Shown: positions 33,750 to 41,017 of the stretch, in pieces | Layout: each line of letters opens with the position of its first letter | Numbering within the stretch: the first letter of the stretch is position 1 | NCBI GenBank assembly: GCA_041743835.1 | Contig: JBGTLW010000004.1 | Location: 1-41,017, forward strand | Direction of reading: 5' to 3' | DNA: 41,017 nucleotides | Origin: JBGTLW01 sp041743835 | GTDB taxonomy: Bacteria; Planctomycetota; Phycisphaerae; Phycisphaerales; Phycisphaeraceae | Made by a program: the position numbers and the translations under genes | The notes under the pieces: model-generated | The model's input: only the letters and a program-made list of their open reading frames with translations | Database searches by the model: none | Told to the model about the DNA's origin: nothing

Positions 33750-34961
33750 TTATCTGCTCGCTGCCAATGCTTGGCCCGAGACCGCAGTTCCGTCCCGCTC
33801 CAGCTCGGCACGATAGACCGCCTCAATCATCTCCGCGGCCCGGGCCCATGTGAGATTTGTCGCAACATACTGCCTGGCCGCCAAGCCCATCGCTTGCAGT
33901 TGCGCCGGGTTATTCAGCAGTTGGTCGACCGCCTCCGCCATCGCGGTCACGTCTTCATCGGGCACAATCAGTCCGGTCTTTTGATGCTCCAGCACCTTCG
34001 AGGAGCCAGCAAACGACACCACGGGCTTGGCTGCGGCCATGTAGTTGAGAAGCTTCTGCGGGATGCCGTCCATCTGCGTGCGCGGGTTGAGGGCCACATC
34101 GGCGTCGTGCATCAGGCGGGGCAGGTCCTTGAACCCGGCCGGGGTGTGGTCAATCGCATCACCGATCCCCAGCCGTTTGATCTGCGTTTCGTAAGGTGCA
34201 AGCGGGTCGCCGCTGGCGATAAGCAACCGCACATCCTGCCGACGCTGCCGCAGCACCGCAAACGCCTCGAGCATGTACGCCACGCCCTGGTACTCCGCGA
34301 GATTGCCGGTGAAGATCAGGGTTTTCGTTGTCTTGGTCGTGGGGTCGATCGGGTCGCCGAGGTCGAAGTGCTCGAGCTCGACGCCGTTGGTGATCGCGGT
34401 GACCTGCTTGGGTGGCAGGTGATAATCCTCGATCAAGCGGTCGCGCATCGAGTCGGTCACGGTGATGACATGATGCGCCCTGCGTGGGAAGGTGTTATCG
34501 AACCATCGGGCGATGCGGTTCTTGACAGACTTGACCAGGCCCATGCCGTAGTAATGCAGCTCGGCGTCGAGCAGCGTGTGGGCATCGAAGATGACCGGGG
34601 TCTTCGTCCCCCGCGAAGCAAGCAGAGCGACCAGCAGCCCCTCGTAGTGGTGCGCATGGATCACATCGATCGGCCTGCGCTTGAGCACACCGCGGAGCTT
34701 GAACATGAGCAGCGGGTCCACCACCACCAGTTTCTGCCACGACGGGCCGGGGGCGACCTTGCGGTAGGTCGGCACGTTGGCGGTGCGGATCACCTCGAAG
34801 GGCAGGCCCTCGGTGTCCTCGCCCAGGTGATAGGTCACGGCATGGACGCTGTGCCCGCGGGCCGCGAGCGCTTCGGACATGCGCAGGATACGCACCGGCG
34901 TTCCTCGGGGGTAAGGAAACGGGCACGCTGCGACCATCGCGATGTTTAGCGGTTTTGCCAT
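33750..34961 (-). CDS. Glycosyltransferase family 4
   Basis: About 403 residues from ATG 34961; an upstream in-frame TTG at 35000 would overlap the flippase stop by four bases. GT-B fold: N-terminal MVAACPFPYPRGTPVRILRM, HAHHYEGLLVALLAS, VTDSMRDRLIEDYHLPPKQV and ITNGVELEHFD. The C-terminal half has LIFTGNLAEYQGVAYMLEAF and PRTQMDGIPQKLLNYMAAAK with the E/Q-rich donor-binding region. It adds a sugar with retention of configuration. Third-position usage matches its neighbours. Confidence 0.93.
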   Translation of the reverse strand: MAKPLNIAMVAACPFPYPRGTPVRILRMSEALAARGHSVHAVTYHLGEDTEGLPFEVIRTANVPTYRKVAPGPSWQKLVVVDPLLMFKLRGVLKRRPIDVIHAHHYEGLLVALLASRGTKTPVIFDAHTLLDAELHYYGMGLVKSVKNRIARWFDNTFPRRAHHVITVTDSMRDRLIEDYHLPPKQVTAITNGVELEHFDLGDPIDPTTKTTKTLIFTGNLAEYQGVAYMLEAFAVLRQRRQDVRLLIASGDPLAPYETQIKRLGIGDAIDHTPAGFKDLPRLMHDADVALNPRTQMDGIPQKLLNYMAAAKPVVSFAGSSKVLEHQKTGLIVPDEDVTAMAEAVDQLLNNPAQLQAMGLAARQYVATNLTWARAAEMIEAVYRAELERDGTAVSGQALAASR

Positions 34962-34996
34962 AAGTAGAGCTGTCGACGGGGAGGATTGGTGGTGCG

Positions 34997-36283
34997 TCAA
35001 ACCAGAGCGGGTTCAATCGGCCCGGGCAGCTTTTCAGCGTCGCTCAACCTTTGCCGCTGGCGGATGTACCAGAACACCAGCGTGACGGCCAGGATCGACA
35101 GCACGATTTCCGAAAACAACGTCGTCCACGCGGCCCCGATCTCGCCCCATCGCGGGATGGCGTAGAGGTTCGCCAGCACGTTGCCCACCAGGCATATCAG
35201 GCTAAGCCAAACCGCCTGGCGATCCAGCCGCATGAGGCTGGCGATCATGGTCGCGCTGAACCCGATGAACAGCGGGATCGTTGCCGCGAAGAGGATCTTC
35301 ACGACCGGCCCGGAGTCCGCATACTCGGGGCCGAACACCATCACCACCAGCCAATCCGCCAGCGGGATCACTACCACACCCAGCGCCAGGCCCACCACGA
35401 AGCAGCCGCCGAGCACCTTGAGCGTCAGCGACCGCAGCTTGGGCCAACGGTTCTGCACAATGATGAGTGAGATGATGGGCGTGATGACGTTGATGGCCGG
35501 GCGTATCATCACCCGCGACACCTCGAACAGCTTGTACCCCGCCTCATAGGTCGCAACCGATTCGTTTGACCGCATCTTCAGCAGCATGATGGTATCGGCC
35601 TTGAAGTACGCCATCGAGATCAACATCAGAAGCGCCAGCGGGAATGACTCGCGTGCAATCACCCAATGCCGCCCCATCGAGAAACTCGGCTTCACGGGGC
35701 TCAGCTTGACGCGAACCACCGACATGGTGACAACCACCATCGCCGCGTAGCTCACCATGAAACACCCCAGGACGCCGTAAAGCCCCCAACCCATGCCGAT
35801 GGCGATGAGCATGCCCACCAGCACCAGCAGAGGCGCGATGGCCATGCACAACACTCGCGTCAACACCATCCTGTGTGCCAGCAACGTCGCGCTGAACGCG
35901 TAAAACAAACCCTCGAGCAGGCAAAACCCCACCGCCATCGAGATCACCATCGCCTCGGCCGGGTTGTTAAAGCAGTAGATCAACGTGATGCCGGCCCAGA
36001 CAAAGAACGTCAGGATCAGCCGCAGCCCAAAGACCTCCGAGAGCAGCCGCTCGGTCAGCGAATGATCCTCGCTGATGGCCCGGAGCAGGTAACGTGTGGT
36101 GCCAATCTCACAGACGATCACCGCCAGGGTACCGATCGCGATGCCGCCAAACAGCAGGCCCATATCGTCCTTGGGGAGGATGAACCGGGCCAGCAGCACG
36201 AAGATCACATAACTGACCAGCTTCAGCGCAAGCTCGCCGCCTGTGATCACCGCAAGGTCGAGATAGGTTTTATCGAATTTCAT
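34997..36283 (-). CDS. Wzx-like oligosaccharide flippase (MOP superfamily)
   Basis: 428 residues with about twelve membrane helices. It opens YLDLAVITGGELALKLVSYV, then ARFILPKDDMGLLFGGIAIG, the usual N-terminal arrangement of polysaccharide transporters, and the C-terminal half repeats the pattern (RVMIRPAINVITPIISLIIV, VFGPEYADSGPVVKILFAAT). It moves the lipid-linked repeat unit across the inner membrane. First gene of a six-gene operon with overlapping or closely spaced members. No Shine-Dalgarno site is seen; two hairpins lie directly before the ATG. Confidence 0.92.
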   Translation of the reverse strand: MKFDKTYLDLAVITGGELALKLVSYVIFVLLARFILPKDDMGLLFGGIAIGTLAVIVCEIGTTRYLLRAISEDHSLTERLLSEVFGLRLILTFFVWAGITLIYCFNNPAEAMVISMAVGFCLLEGLFYAFSATLLAHRMVLTRVLCMAIAPLLVLVGMLIAIGMGWGLYGVLGCFMVSYAAMVVVTMSVVRVKLSPVKPSFSMGRHWVIARESFPLALLMLISMAYFKADTIMLLKMRSNESVATYEAGYKLFEVSRVMIRPAINVITPIISLIIVQNRWPKLRSLTLKVLGGCFVVGLALGVVVIPLADWLVVMVFGPEYADSGPVVKILFAATIPLFIGFSATMIASLMRLDRQAVWLSLICLVGNVLANLYAIPRWGEIGAAWTTLFSEIVLSILAVTLVFWYIRQRQRLSDAEKLPGPIEPALV

Positions 36284-36284
36284 G

Positions 36285-36319
36285 CGCGTTCAAACAACGC
36301 GGGCACTCCCCACGGAGTG
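36285..36319 (-). promoter_or_regulatory. Two hairpins directly before the flippase start codon
   Basis: Perfect 6-bp stems CGCGTT/AACGCG (36285-36301, loop 5) and CACTCC/GGAGTG (36304-36319, loop 4). The first ends one base from the ATG at 36283. There is no Shine-Dalgarno site between them, so the stems may limit ribosome access. Confidence 0.4.
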
Positions 36320-36407
36320 GCACGCTCACGACGGCATACTGGGATTGACATCGGCCGGGTCAGCCCGGACTGCACAGCGAAAGAAGACCGCGATGCAATC
36401 GGGATTG

Positions 36408-36442
36408 AAAAACAGCCCGCCGATGCACTGATCGGCGGGCTG
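36408..36442 (-). terminator. Strong rho-independent terminator of GDSL hydrolase gene 1
   Basis: A perfect 12-bp stem (36413-36424 with 36431-36442), six-base loop, followed on the minus strand by TTTTT (36412-36408). It lies about 60 bases past the stop at 36501 and separates this gene from the flippase operon. Confidence 0.85.
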
Positions 36443-36500
36443 AGTTATTCAAGATCAGGGGGCGGCTGTGGGGCCGCAAGCAAAGCAGGGAACTATCGGA

Positions 36501-37535
36501 TCACGCGGCCAGTGACCGCCGACGCTTCACGAGCAACCCCGCCAGGAGCAGCACACCCGCGACGGCTGTGGGGGCGGGTGCGTGGGCCGAGTGGGCGATG
36601 AATCGGCCGTGGTAGAACTCCGCCATCGCGTTGTACCCGTTGGCTGTGGGGTGCAGGAAGTCGTTGTTGTGGTTGTAAAGGTAGTTGTTCGGGTCCGCGG
36701 GGTTGAACACCGAGGCGACGTTGAGGAGCATCACATTGTCGAACATGGTGCTCGTAGCGTAAGCCTGTGTGCCGTACGCATCATCCAGCCACGAGCCGCC
36801 GAAGTACCGGGCGAGCAAGGCGTCGTTGAACTCCGCGATCAGTTGATTCCAGCTATCGGTGGGGTTCGCGGTTTTGCTGAACGGGTTCTTGAACTGCTCG
36901 ACGGGCAGGAGGTTGGACACCATGATGAGCGCGTCGCCAGCGACCGACTGGACCTCAGCGATCAGATTGGCGAGGCGGTCCACCGCATCGGCGCCGGTGG
37001 CGGTCGGGGTGTTGAGTGTGCCACGCAGGATGTCGTTGATCCCGATCGAGATCATCACCACATCCGCCGAGCCTGGGTCAATGGACCCGCCGTGGCTCAC
37101 AAGGTTTTCGAGGATGCCGTCCCGGCCGTCTGTCAGGCTGGCGGGTGCGTGTGGCGTGCGGTCGATCACCCAGCCGCTGTAGCCCTCGTGTAGAGCCGTC
37201 GTGTTGCCCGGGCCGTCGTACCCATCAAACTGGCTGGTGCGCCCCACCTCGTTGAATACCGTGTTGGGGTTGTTGTCGCCCTTGGTGCCAACAAACTCGT
37301 ACACCGTGTTAAGGTGCGGGTCGCTGTTGAGCATGTCGGACAACGGCGAGCGCCACCCGCCGTTTGAACCGATCTGGTCATCCGCGGTGCCAAGCACGCC
37401 GTCCGGGCCCTCGTAGCTGAACCCCCAGGTGATGGAATCGCCGATGGTCATCACCCGCAGCGTTCCAGCGTCCGCGGTCGGAGCCAGCGTGGCCGCCAAC
37501 ACTGCGCACACCATGCCTGAATAAATTCTCTCCAT
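36501..37535 (-). CDS. Secreted GDSL/SGNH hydrolase with PEP-CTERM-like tail (paralogue 1)
   Basis: About 344 residues. ATG 37535 is chosen over 37550 because AGGAG sits 7 bases upstream and the protein then opens with a clean signal peptide ending near TADAG. SGNH blocks: IGDSITWGFSYEG (nucleophile Ser), GGWRS, GINDILRG, and DFLHPTANGY (Asp-x-x-His). The C-terminus has APAPTAVAG, a helix (VAGVLLLAGLLV) and KRRRSLAA, the plan of a PEP-CTERM sorting signal though the motif is Pro-Ala-Pro rather than Pro-Glu-Pro. Likely an esterase or deacetylase at the surface. Closely similar to the gene at 38058. Confidence 0.88.
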   Translation of the reverse strand: MERIYSGMVCAVLAATLAPTADAGTLRVMTIGDSITWGFSYEGPDGVLGTADDQIGSNGGWRSPLSDMLNSDPHLNTVYEFVGTKGDNNPNTVFNEVGRTSQFDGYDGPGNTTALHEGYSGWVIDRTPHAPASLTDGRDGILENLVSHGGSIDPGSADVVMISIGINDILRGTLNTPTATGADAVDRLANLIAEVQSVAGDALIMVSNLLPVEQFKNPFSKTANPTDSWNQLIAEFNDALLARYFGGSWLDDAYGTQAYATSTMFDNVMLLNVASVFNPADPNNYLYNHNNDFLHPTANGYNAMAEFYHGRFIAHSAHAPAPTAVAGVLLLAGLLVKRRRSLAA

Positions 37536-37553
37536 CTCCAAACTCCTCATTCT

Positions 37554-37698
37554 GAGAACTGAGTTCTCTTGCTCTATCTGACGGCCCGGAGCAATCCATG
37601 CTCCGGGTGAATCCCGTCAGTTGCTTGATTATGCAGGCCGCCCGGTACGCCGTAAGCCCGACCGGGTGTGTGTCAATGCAGGCTGCTGAAGTGCAGCC
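37554..37698 (-). promoter_or_regulatory. Highly structured 5' leader of GDSL hydrolase gene 1
   Basis: Four stems in about 145 bases, in transcript order: GGCTGC/GCAGCC (37698-37681, loop 6); CCCGGT/ACCGGG (37666-37641, loop 14); a two-part stem CTGACGG/CCGTCAG around CCCGGAGCA/TGCTCCGGG with a 6-base one-sided bulge and 5-base loop (37620-37578); and GAGAAC/GTTCTC (37568-37554, loop 3), which ends close to AGGAG. The order and strength suggest a cis-acting RNA element. I do not recognise a known riboswitch consensus. Confidence 0.5.
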
Positions 37699-37712
37699 AC
37701 GTTTCCACATGA

Positions 37713-37740
37713 ACTATACACCCGCGTTTCGCACAAGCAA
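37713..37740 (-). promoter_or_regulatory. Promoter candidate for GDSL hydrolase gene 1
   Basis: TTGCTT (37740-37735), 16-base spacer, TATAGT (37718-37713) on the minus strand. An A/T-rich stretch at 37741-37800 lies just upstream and could act as an UP element. Transcription from here would give a leader of about 170 bases. Confidence 0.55.
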
Positions 37741-38057
37741 TAGAGTTTTTTGAGGAAGAGTGAGAGTATTCTTTAATTTTTTACATAAAAATCACACCAA
37801 ACGATCGCGGTTGTTAAATGGGGAAAAATAGGGGGATTGGGTCGCCTGGGTCAGGGCCGCAAACAAAAGCAGTCGCCACGATGGATTGGCAATACGAAGC
37901 CCAGCCTCACGTCGATCGAGACGGGATCATTCGATAGTTAGTTGATAGTCAAACTATAGCAGCCACCGCAGGGCGTGCATCGCCACAGTGAGTCGATTGC
38001 CAGGAATGTTCACACCGGATACAGAACAGCCAAGCAGGTGGCGTATCACTGCCGCAG
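37741..38057. other. Intergenic region between the two GDSL hydrolase genes
   Basis: 317 bases without a gene. The first 60 are A/T-rich, unlike the rest of the window (possible UP element, above). An imperfect inverted repeat, ATAGT/ACTAT with inner TTGA/TCAA and a bulge, lies at about 37934-37957. I see no clear terminator for the gene ending at 38058. Confidence 0.4.
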
Positions 38058-39122
38058 TCAGGCCGCGGCCGAACGCCGACGCACGAGGAGGCCTAGCAGC
38101 CCAGCAAGGACCATCACACCCGTCGCTGGCGAGGGGATCACGTTGATTTCCAGGCCGAGCAAACGATCCTCATAGAACGAGGCGAGATAAGCGTAACCAT
38201 CTGGCGTCGGGTGGAGGTAGTCGTTGTTGTGGTCGTAAAGGAAGTTGCTCGGGTCGGAACGATCCGGCGGAAGAAAGAACTGATTGACATTGAGCAGGTA
38301 GGTTGAGCTGAGCGTGTTGTGGTTAGCAACCACCCCGCTGTCCAGCTCATCGTCTCCAAACACACCCCCGAAAAAGCTGAGCAGGTCCGTGTTGAATGAA
38401 TCGATCCCAGGATTCAGATTTGTCGGACGATCTTTTTGCACGGGCAGGAGGTTCGACACCAACACAATGGCTGCGGGGTTGATGTCTTTGATCTCAAGGA
38501 TGAGGTTGTTGAGGCGGGCCGCAGCGCTGAGGTAGGCCCCATTGGGGCCGACACCAGCCGCGAGTGTGTTCCGTGAGACATCATTGACACCGATCATCAG
38601 CATGATGATGTCCGCATTCGCCGGATTGATCGCCCCGCCGTTGCTGGAGAGGTTATCGGTGATGCCGTCGCGCCCATTGGTCAGGTCACCCGGAGCATAC
38701 GGCGACCTGTCGATCACCCAGCCGCTGTAGCCCTCATGGAGTAGGACATGATTGCGCCCCGGCACATCGAAGCCATCGGGGTGCTCAGCGCGGCCGACCT
38801 CGTTTGGAACTGTGCTGGGGTTGTTGTCACCCTTGACACCCACCGCGGTGAATGACTCCACGAAGTTGGGGTTGCTGTTGATCGCGTCGAAAAACGGGCT
38901 GCGCCAACCGCCGTTGGACTTCATGTCGTTATCGCCGACGGTGGATAAATCCTGGTCCGGCCCCTCGTAGCTGAAGCCCCAGGTGATCGAGTCGCCGATC
39001 GCCATGATGCGGACATCAGCTTGGGCGGAAGCACCCGTGAAGACCAAAGCCGCCACCGCCAGCGCGCGACAGGCACCCCCGTGGGCCGTGAATGCACGCA
39101 AACCCTCTCCGATAACTCCCAT
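38058..39122 (-). CDS. Secreted GDSL/SGNH hydrolase with PEP-CTERM-like tail (paralogue 2)
   Basis: About 354 residues. ATG 39122 is chosen for GAGGAG just upstream; it gives a signal peptide ending near ASAQA. Block I IGDSITWGFSYEG, GGWRSPF, block III GVNDVSRN and block V DYLHPTPDGY with Asp-x-x-His. LLHEGYSGWVIDRSPYAP is nearly the same in the paralogue. The tail is VIPSPATGV, a helix (MVLAGLLGLLV) and RRRSAAA, again PEP-CTERM-like. Two adjacent copies point to a local duplication with later divergence. Substrate unknown; deacylation of the polymer is possible given the MBOAT pair. Confidence 0.88.
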   Translation of the reverse strand: MGVIGEGLRAFTAHGGACRALAVAALVFTGASAQADVRIMAIGDSITWGFSYEGPDQDLSTVGDNDMKSNGGWRSPFFDAINSNPNFVESFTAVGVKGDNNPSTVPNEVGRAEHPDGFDVPGRNHVLLHEGYSGWVIDRSPYAPGDLTNGRDGITDNLSSNGGAINPANADIIMLMIGVNDVSRNTLAAGVGPNGAYLSAAARLNNLILEIKDINPAAIVLVSNLLPVQKDRPTNLNPGIDSFNTDLLSFFGGVFGDDELDSGVVANHNTLSSTYLLNVNQFFLPPDRSDPSNFLYDHNNDYLHPTPDGYAYLASFYEDRLLGLEINVIPSPATGVMVLAGLLGLLVRRRSAAA

Positions 39123-39237
39123 CACATCTCCTCGCCTGCCTCCGTTTGAAGGCAACTAGCGGACATATAGCTCGAACCCGGCCTCGGAAGTATGCCACAC
39201 GGCAAACTTTTAACAAATTAATCTTGAGGCTGCCGAT

Positions 39238-39266
39238 AATATCGCGGGTGGACGGCTAATTGTCAA
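39238..39266 (-). promoter_or_regulatory. Promoter candidate for GDSL hydrolase gene 2
   Basis: A consensus TTGACA (39266-39261) with GATATT 17 bases on (39243-39238), or TATTAT at 19 bases. About 110 bases before the ATG. A stem GCCTTC/GGAGGC (39153-39138) lies just before the Shine-Dalgarno site. Confidence 0.5.
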
Positions 39267-39366
39267 GGCTGTTCAATTCTATCTGTGCGCTGAGCATAAA
39301 TCCATGCATCTGGCCTTACTTGTGCTCCCACAGGGGATAACATCAGATACAATACTCTAAATATCC

Positions 39367-40410
39367 TCAGCCCCCCCGCCCGCTGTAGAGCTTTCGGATC
39401 TTGTAGGGCGTCCGCTGCTGACTCTCATGATAGATGCGGACCAGCAGCTCGCTGATGACGCCCATCATCAGGAAGATCACCCCCATCAGGAAGCACATCA
39501 TCGAGAACAGCACCAGCACATTGTTGTTGAGCTTGATCTGGTAATCCCCGCCGGTGAGGATGCCAAACCGCTGCACCACCGCGATGCCGAAGCACAACAC
39601 CATCACCAGCATCATGATCATCATCATCTTGCCGAAGAAGTAGATCGGCTTGGCCATGTAATCGCCCAGGAACTTCACGGTCAACAGGTCCAGCAGCACC
39701 TTGATCGTGCGCTTAAGCCCGTACTTGGAAGTGCCCGCGACACGGGCGCGGTGATGGACGACCTCTTCGGTGATGCGGGCCCCCCGCCACTTGCAGATGG
39801 CTGGGAGGAAGCGGTGCATCTCGCCGTAGAGATGCACATCATCGAGCACATCCTTTCGGTAGGCCTTGAGCGAGCAGCCGAAGTCGTGGATCTCGTTAGT
39901 CCAGGTCATCTTCTTGATGATGCGGTTGGCGATGATCGAGGGGAAGCGTCGGCTCATGAGCTTGTCCTGGCGGTTCTTGCGCCAACCCGAGACGATGTCC
40001 CACCCCGGCTCTTCATCAAGTTTCGCGACCAGCCGCGGCACATCCGCCGGGTCGTTTTGCCGGTCACCATCCATCGGGACGATGACCGTGCCCCGCGCCT
40101 GGCGGAACCCGGCCGCCATCGCCGCGGTCTGGCCGAAGTTGCGCGTGAACACGATCAGCGTCACATCCGCGTGGCCCGCGATGGCTTCACGCAGCCGGGG
40201 CACCGTGGCGTCGGTGCTGCCGTCGTCGATGAAGATGACCTCATACGCCAGCGGCTGCGTCTGGGTCATCGCGTGGATCTCGTTGAACAGCTCGACCGCG
40301 TTGTCCTGCTCGTTCATCAGCGGGATGACGATCGAGACATCGATCGGCCGCGGCGCGGATTGTTCGCTGATGGCGGTGCTGGCGGGTGATGTGTGGGGGG
40401 TCGTGGTCAT
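39367..40410 (-). CDS. GT2 family polyprenyl-phosphate glycosyltransferase (DPM1/ArnC-like)
   Basis: About 347 residues from ATG 40410, which overlaps the stop of the upstream GT2 by four bases (ATGA) and has GAGGAG upstream. Motifs: VSIVIPLMNEQDNAVELFNE, YEVIFIDDGSTDATVPRLRE, TRNFGQTAAMAAGFRQARGT, the DGD in VIVPMDGDRQNDP, and two C-terminal helices (MMIMMLVMVLCFGIAVV and VLFSMMCFLMGVIFLMM). Such enzymes make polyprenyl-phosphate sugars, which are the donors for GT39-type membrane transferases; two of these are present in the window. Confidence 0.93.
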   Translation of the reverse strand: MTTTPHTSPASTAISEQSAPRPIDVSIVIPLMNEQDNAVELFNEIHAMTQTQPLAYEVIFIDDGSTDATVPRLREAIAGHADVTLIVFTRNFGQTAAMAAGFRQARGTVIVPMDGDRQNDPADVPRLVAKLDEEPGWDIVSGWRKNRQDKLMSRRFPSIIANRIIKKMTWTNEIHDFGCSLKAYRKDVLDDVHLYGEMHRFLPAICKWRGARITEEVVHHRARVAGTSKYGLKRTIKVLLDLLTVKFLGDYMAKPIYFFGKMMMIMMLVMVLCFGIAVVQRFGILTGGDYQIKLNNNVLVLFSMMCFLMGVIFLMMGVISELLVRIYHESQQRTPYKIRKLYSGRGG

Positions 40411-41017
40411 GCGTAGGTCTCCTCGGCCCGCGTGTGGGGGGCCGCTTGGTTGGCGGGCTGTTGCCATTGATGGCTCTGTCGTTCATTCATCGCAAGTGTC
40501 GCGGCCCGCTTGCCCTTGAGCAGGCAGGCCCATTGATACCGGTTCAGAAAACGCCGAAACGCCGCGTCGCCGTAGCGTGGACGCCGGGCGATCATGCTCC
40601 GCAGGTAGCCCCACCCCATCGCCGCGCCACCGATCACATAAGGCCGGCGGGTCATGCGGAACAGCACGCTCGCGGCCATGTACGCCGGGCTCGTTCCCAT
40701 GAACCACTGCCCGTAGCCGTGGCGCACCCGGCCGGTCCACCAGTTTTTATGACTCGTGCCCATCGGGCGCAGGTGCGTGAAGCGGATATCCGGATCGTCC
40801 CAGCTCACCGCGATCCACCCCAGCATCCGGCAGCGGTGGCAGTCGATGCCGTCCCACATCAGCATGCGGACAAAGCCGCCGATCTGCTTGAAGCAACCCG
40901 TGCGGTAAAACTTGATCATCCCGACGGAGTTTTCGTCGCCGCACTTTTCGCTGACGAGTTGACCGTTCAGATCCATGTACGGCTTGCCGCTGCACGTGCC
41001 GATGCGCGGATTCGCTT
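40407..41017 (-). CDS. Glycosyltransferase family 2-like protein (N-terminus beyond window edge)
   Basis: The frame is open from the stop at 40407 to the right edge, giving at least 202 residues. There is no start codon that must be used inside the window: residues upstream of Met 40976 (NPRIGTCSGKPYMDLNG) continue the coding pattern. GSVGMIKFYRTGCFKQIGG-like text, then MWDGIDCHRCRMLGWIAVSW and DIRFTHLRPMGTSHKNWW, are typical of the acceptor half of GT2 enzymes. The DxD region would lie outside. It is translationally coupled to the DPM1-like gene by the four-base overlap. Confidence 0.85.
   Translation of the reverse strand, partial: ANPRIGTCSGKPYMDLNGQLVSEKCGDENSVGMIKFYRTGCFKQIGGFVRMLMWDGIDCHRCRMLGWIAVSWDDPDIRFTHLRPMGTSHKNWWTGRVRHGYGQWFMGTSPAYMAASVLFRMTRRPYVIGGAAMGWGYLRSMIARRPRYGDAAFRRFLNRYQWACLLKGKRAATLAMNERQSHQWQQPANQAAPHTRAEETYA

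Noticed and set aside
33771..34949. 392-codon plus-strand open frame opposite the GT4 gene
   Set aside because: Antisense shadow: Arg/His-rich, no known domain, while the minus strand encodes a complete GT-B enzyme.
37554..37698. c-di-GMP-I (GEMM) or cobalamin riboswitch in the GDSL leader
   Set aside because: The conserved core sequences of those riboswitches are not visible; only the general structured character fits.
37930..37960. Terminator of GDSL hydrolase gene 2
   Set aside because: The inverted repeat is short and bulged, about 100 bases past the stop, with no T-run on the minus strand.
1..41017. Mobile elements, CRISPR arrays, tRNA or rRNA genes
   Set aside because: I saw no transposase or integrase motif, no regularly spaced repeats and no tRNA- or rRNA-like sequence; weak tRNA-like folds could be missed by eye.

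Overview
The window is a GC-rich (roughly 60% or more by eye) chromosomal segment of a bacterium that I place, by inference, among the Planctomycetes, probably the Phycisphaerae. The reasons are an exopolysaccharide locus of the exosortase type, secreted hydrolases with PEP-CTERM-like tails, carbohydrate-active enzymes of a kind common in marine planctomycetes, and frequent weak or absent Shine-Dalgarno sites. I see no rRNA, tRNA, CRISPR array, transposase or other mobile element.

Region 1 (1-10480) is a catabolic or scavenging cluster. A GntR/LacI-type regulator (minus strand, cut by the left edge) is divergent from a run of seven plus-strand genes: an agarase-like clan GH-A glycosidase, a nucleoside hydrolase, two cytoplasmic sialidase-like beta-propeller proteins, a secreted lamin-tail-domain protein, a secreted S1/P1-type zinc nuclease and a secreted heparinase II/III-like protein. 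The two divergent promoters have overlapping -35 boxes around a perfect 11-bp palindrome, a likely operator. A small predicted membrane protein of unknown function follows at 10530-11090.

Region 2 (11089-27076, all minus strand) is the core of an exopolysaccharide locus. In transcription order it runs: MBOAT acyltransferase, SGNH-like membrane protein, GT39-like membrane protein, WecG/TagA-type glycosyltransferase and an AglD/MprF-like membrane protein; then rfbA-rfbC-rfbD-rfbB for dTDP-L-rhamnose; then a degenerate nucleotidyltransferase-like protein, an exosortase-like membrane protein lacking the usual Cys and Arg, a Wzc-like chain-length/ATPase protein and a polyprenyl-phosphate sugar transferase. 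The first five are tightly coupled by overlaps or short gaps.

Region 3 (27240-36283) has a lone plus-strand GT39-like membrane protein, then a minus-strand operon of a Wzx-like flippase, a GT4, two GT2 enzymes, a Gfo/Idh/MocA oxidoreductase and an alkaline-phosphatase-superfamily protein. Most junctions overlap or are very short.

Region 4 (36408-41017, minus) holds two paralogous secreted GDSL/SGNH hydrolases with C-terminal Pro-X-Pro plus membrane helix plus Arg-rich tails, the first with a strongly structured 5' leader, and a pair of overlapping GT2 genes, one cut by the right edge.

Together regions 2-4 can supply an activated sugar (dTDP-rhamnose), an initiating phosphosugar transferase, glycosyltransferases, a flippase, length control and an acylation module. 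I see no outer-membrane export protein and no certain polymerase. The most unusual point is the exosortase-like protein with Tyr in place of the catalytic Cys, next to a nucleotidyltransferase-like protein with a broken signature, in a locus that also carries candidate sorting substrates.
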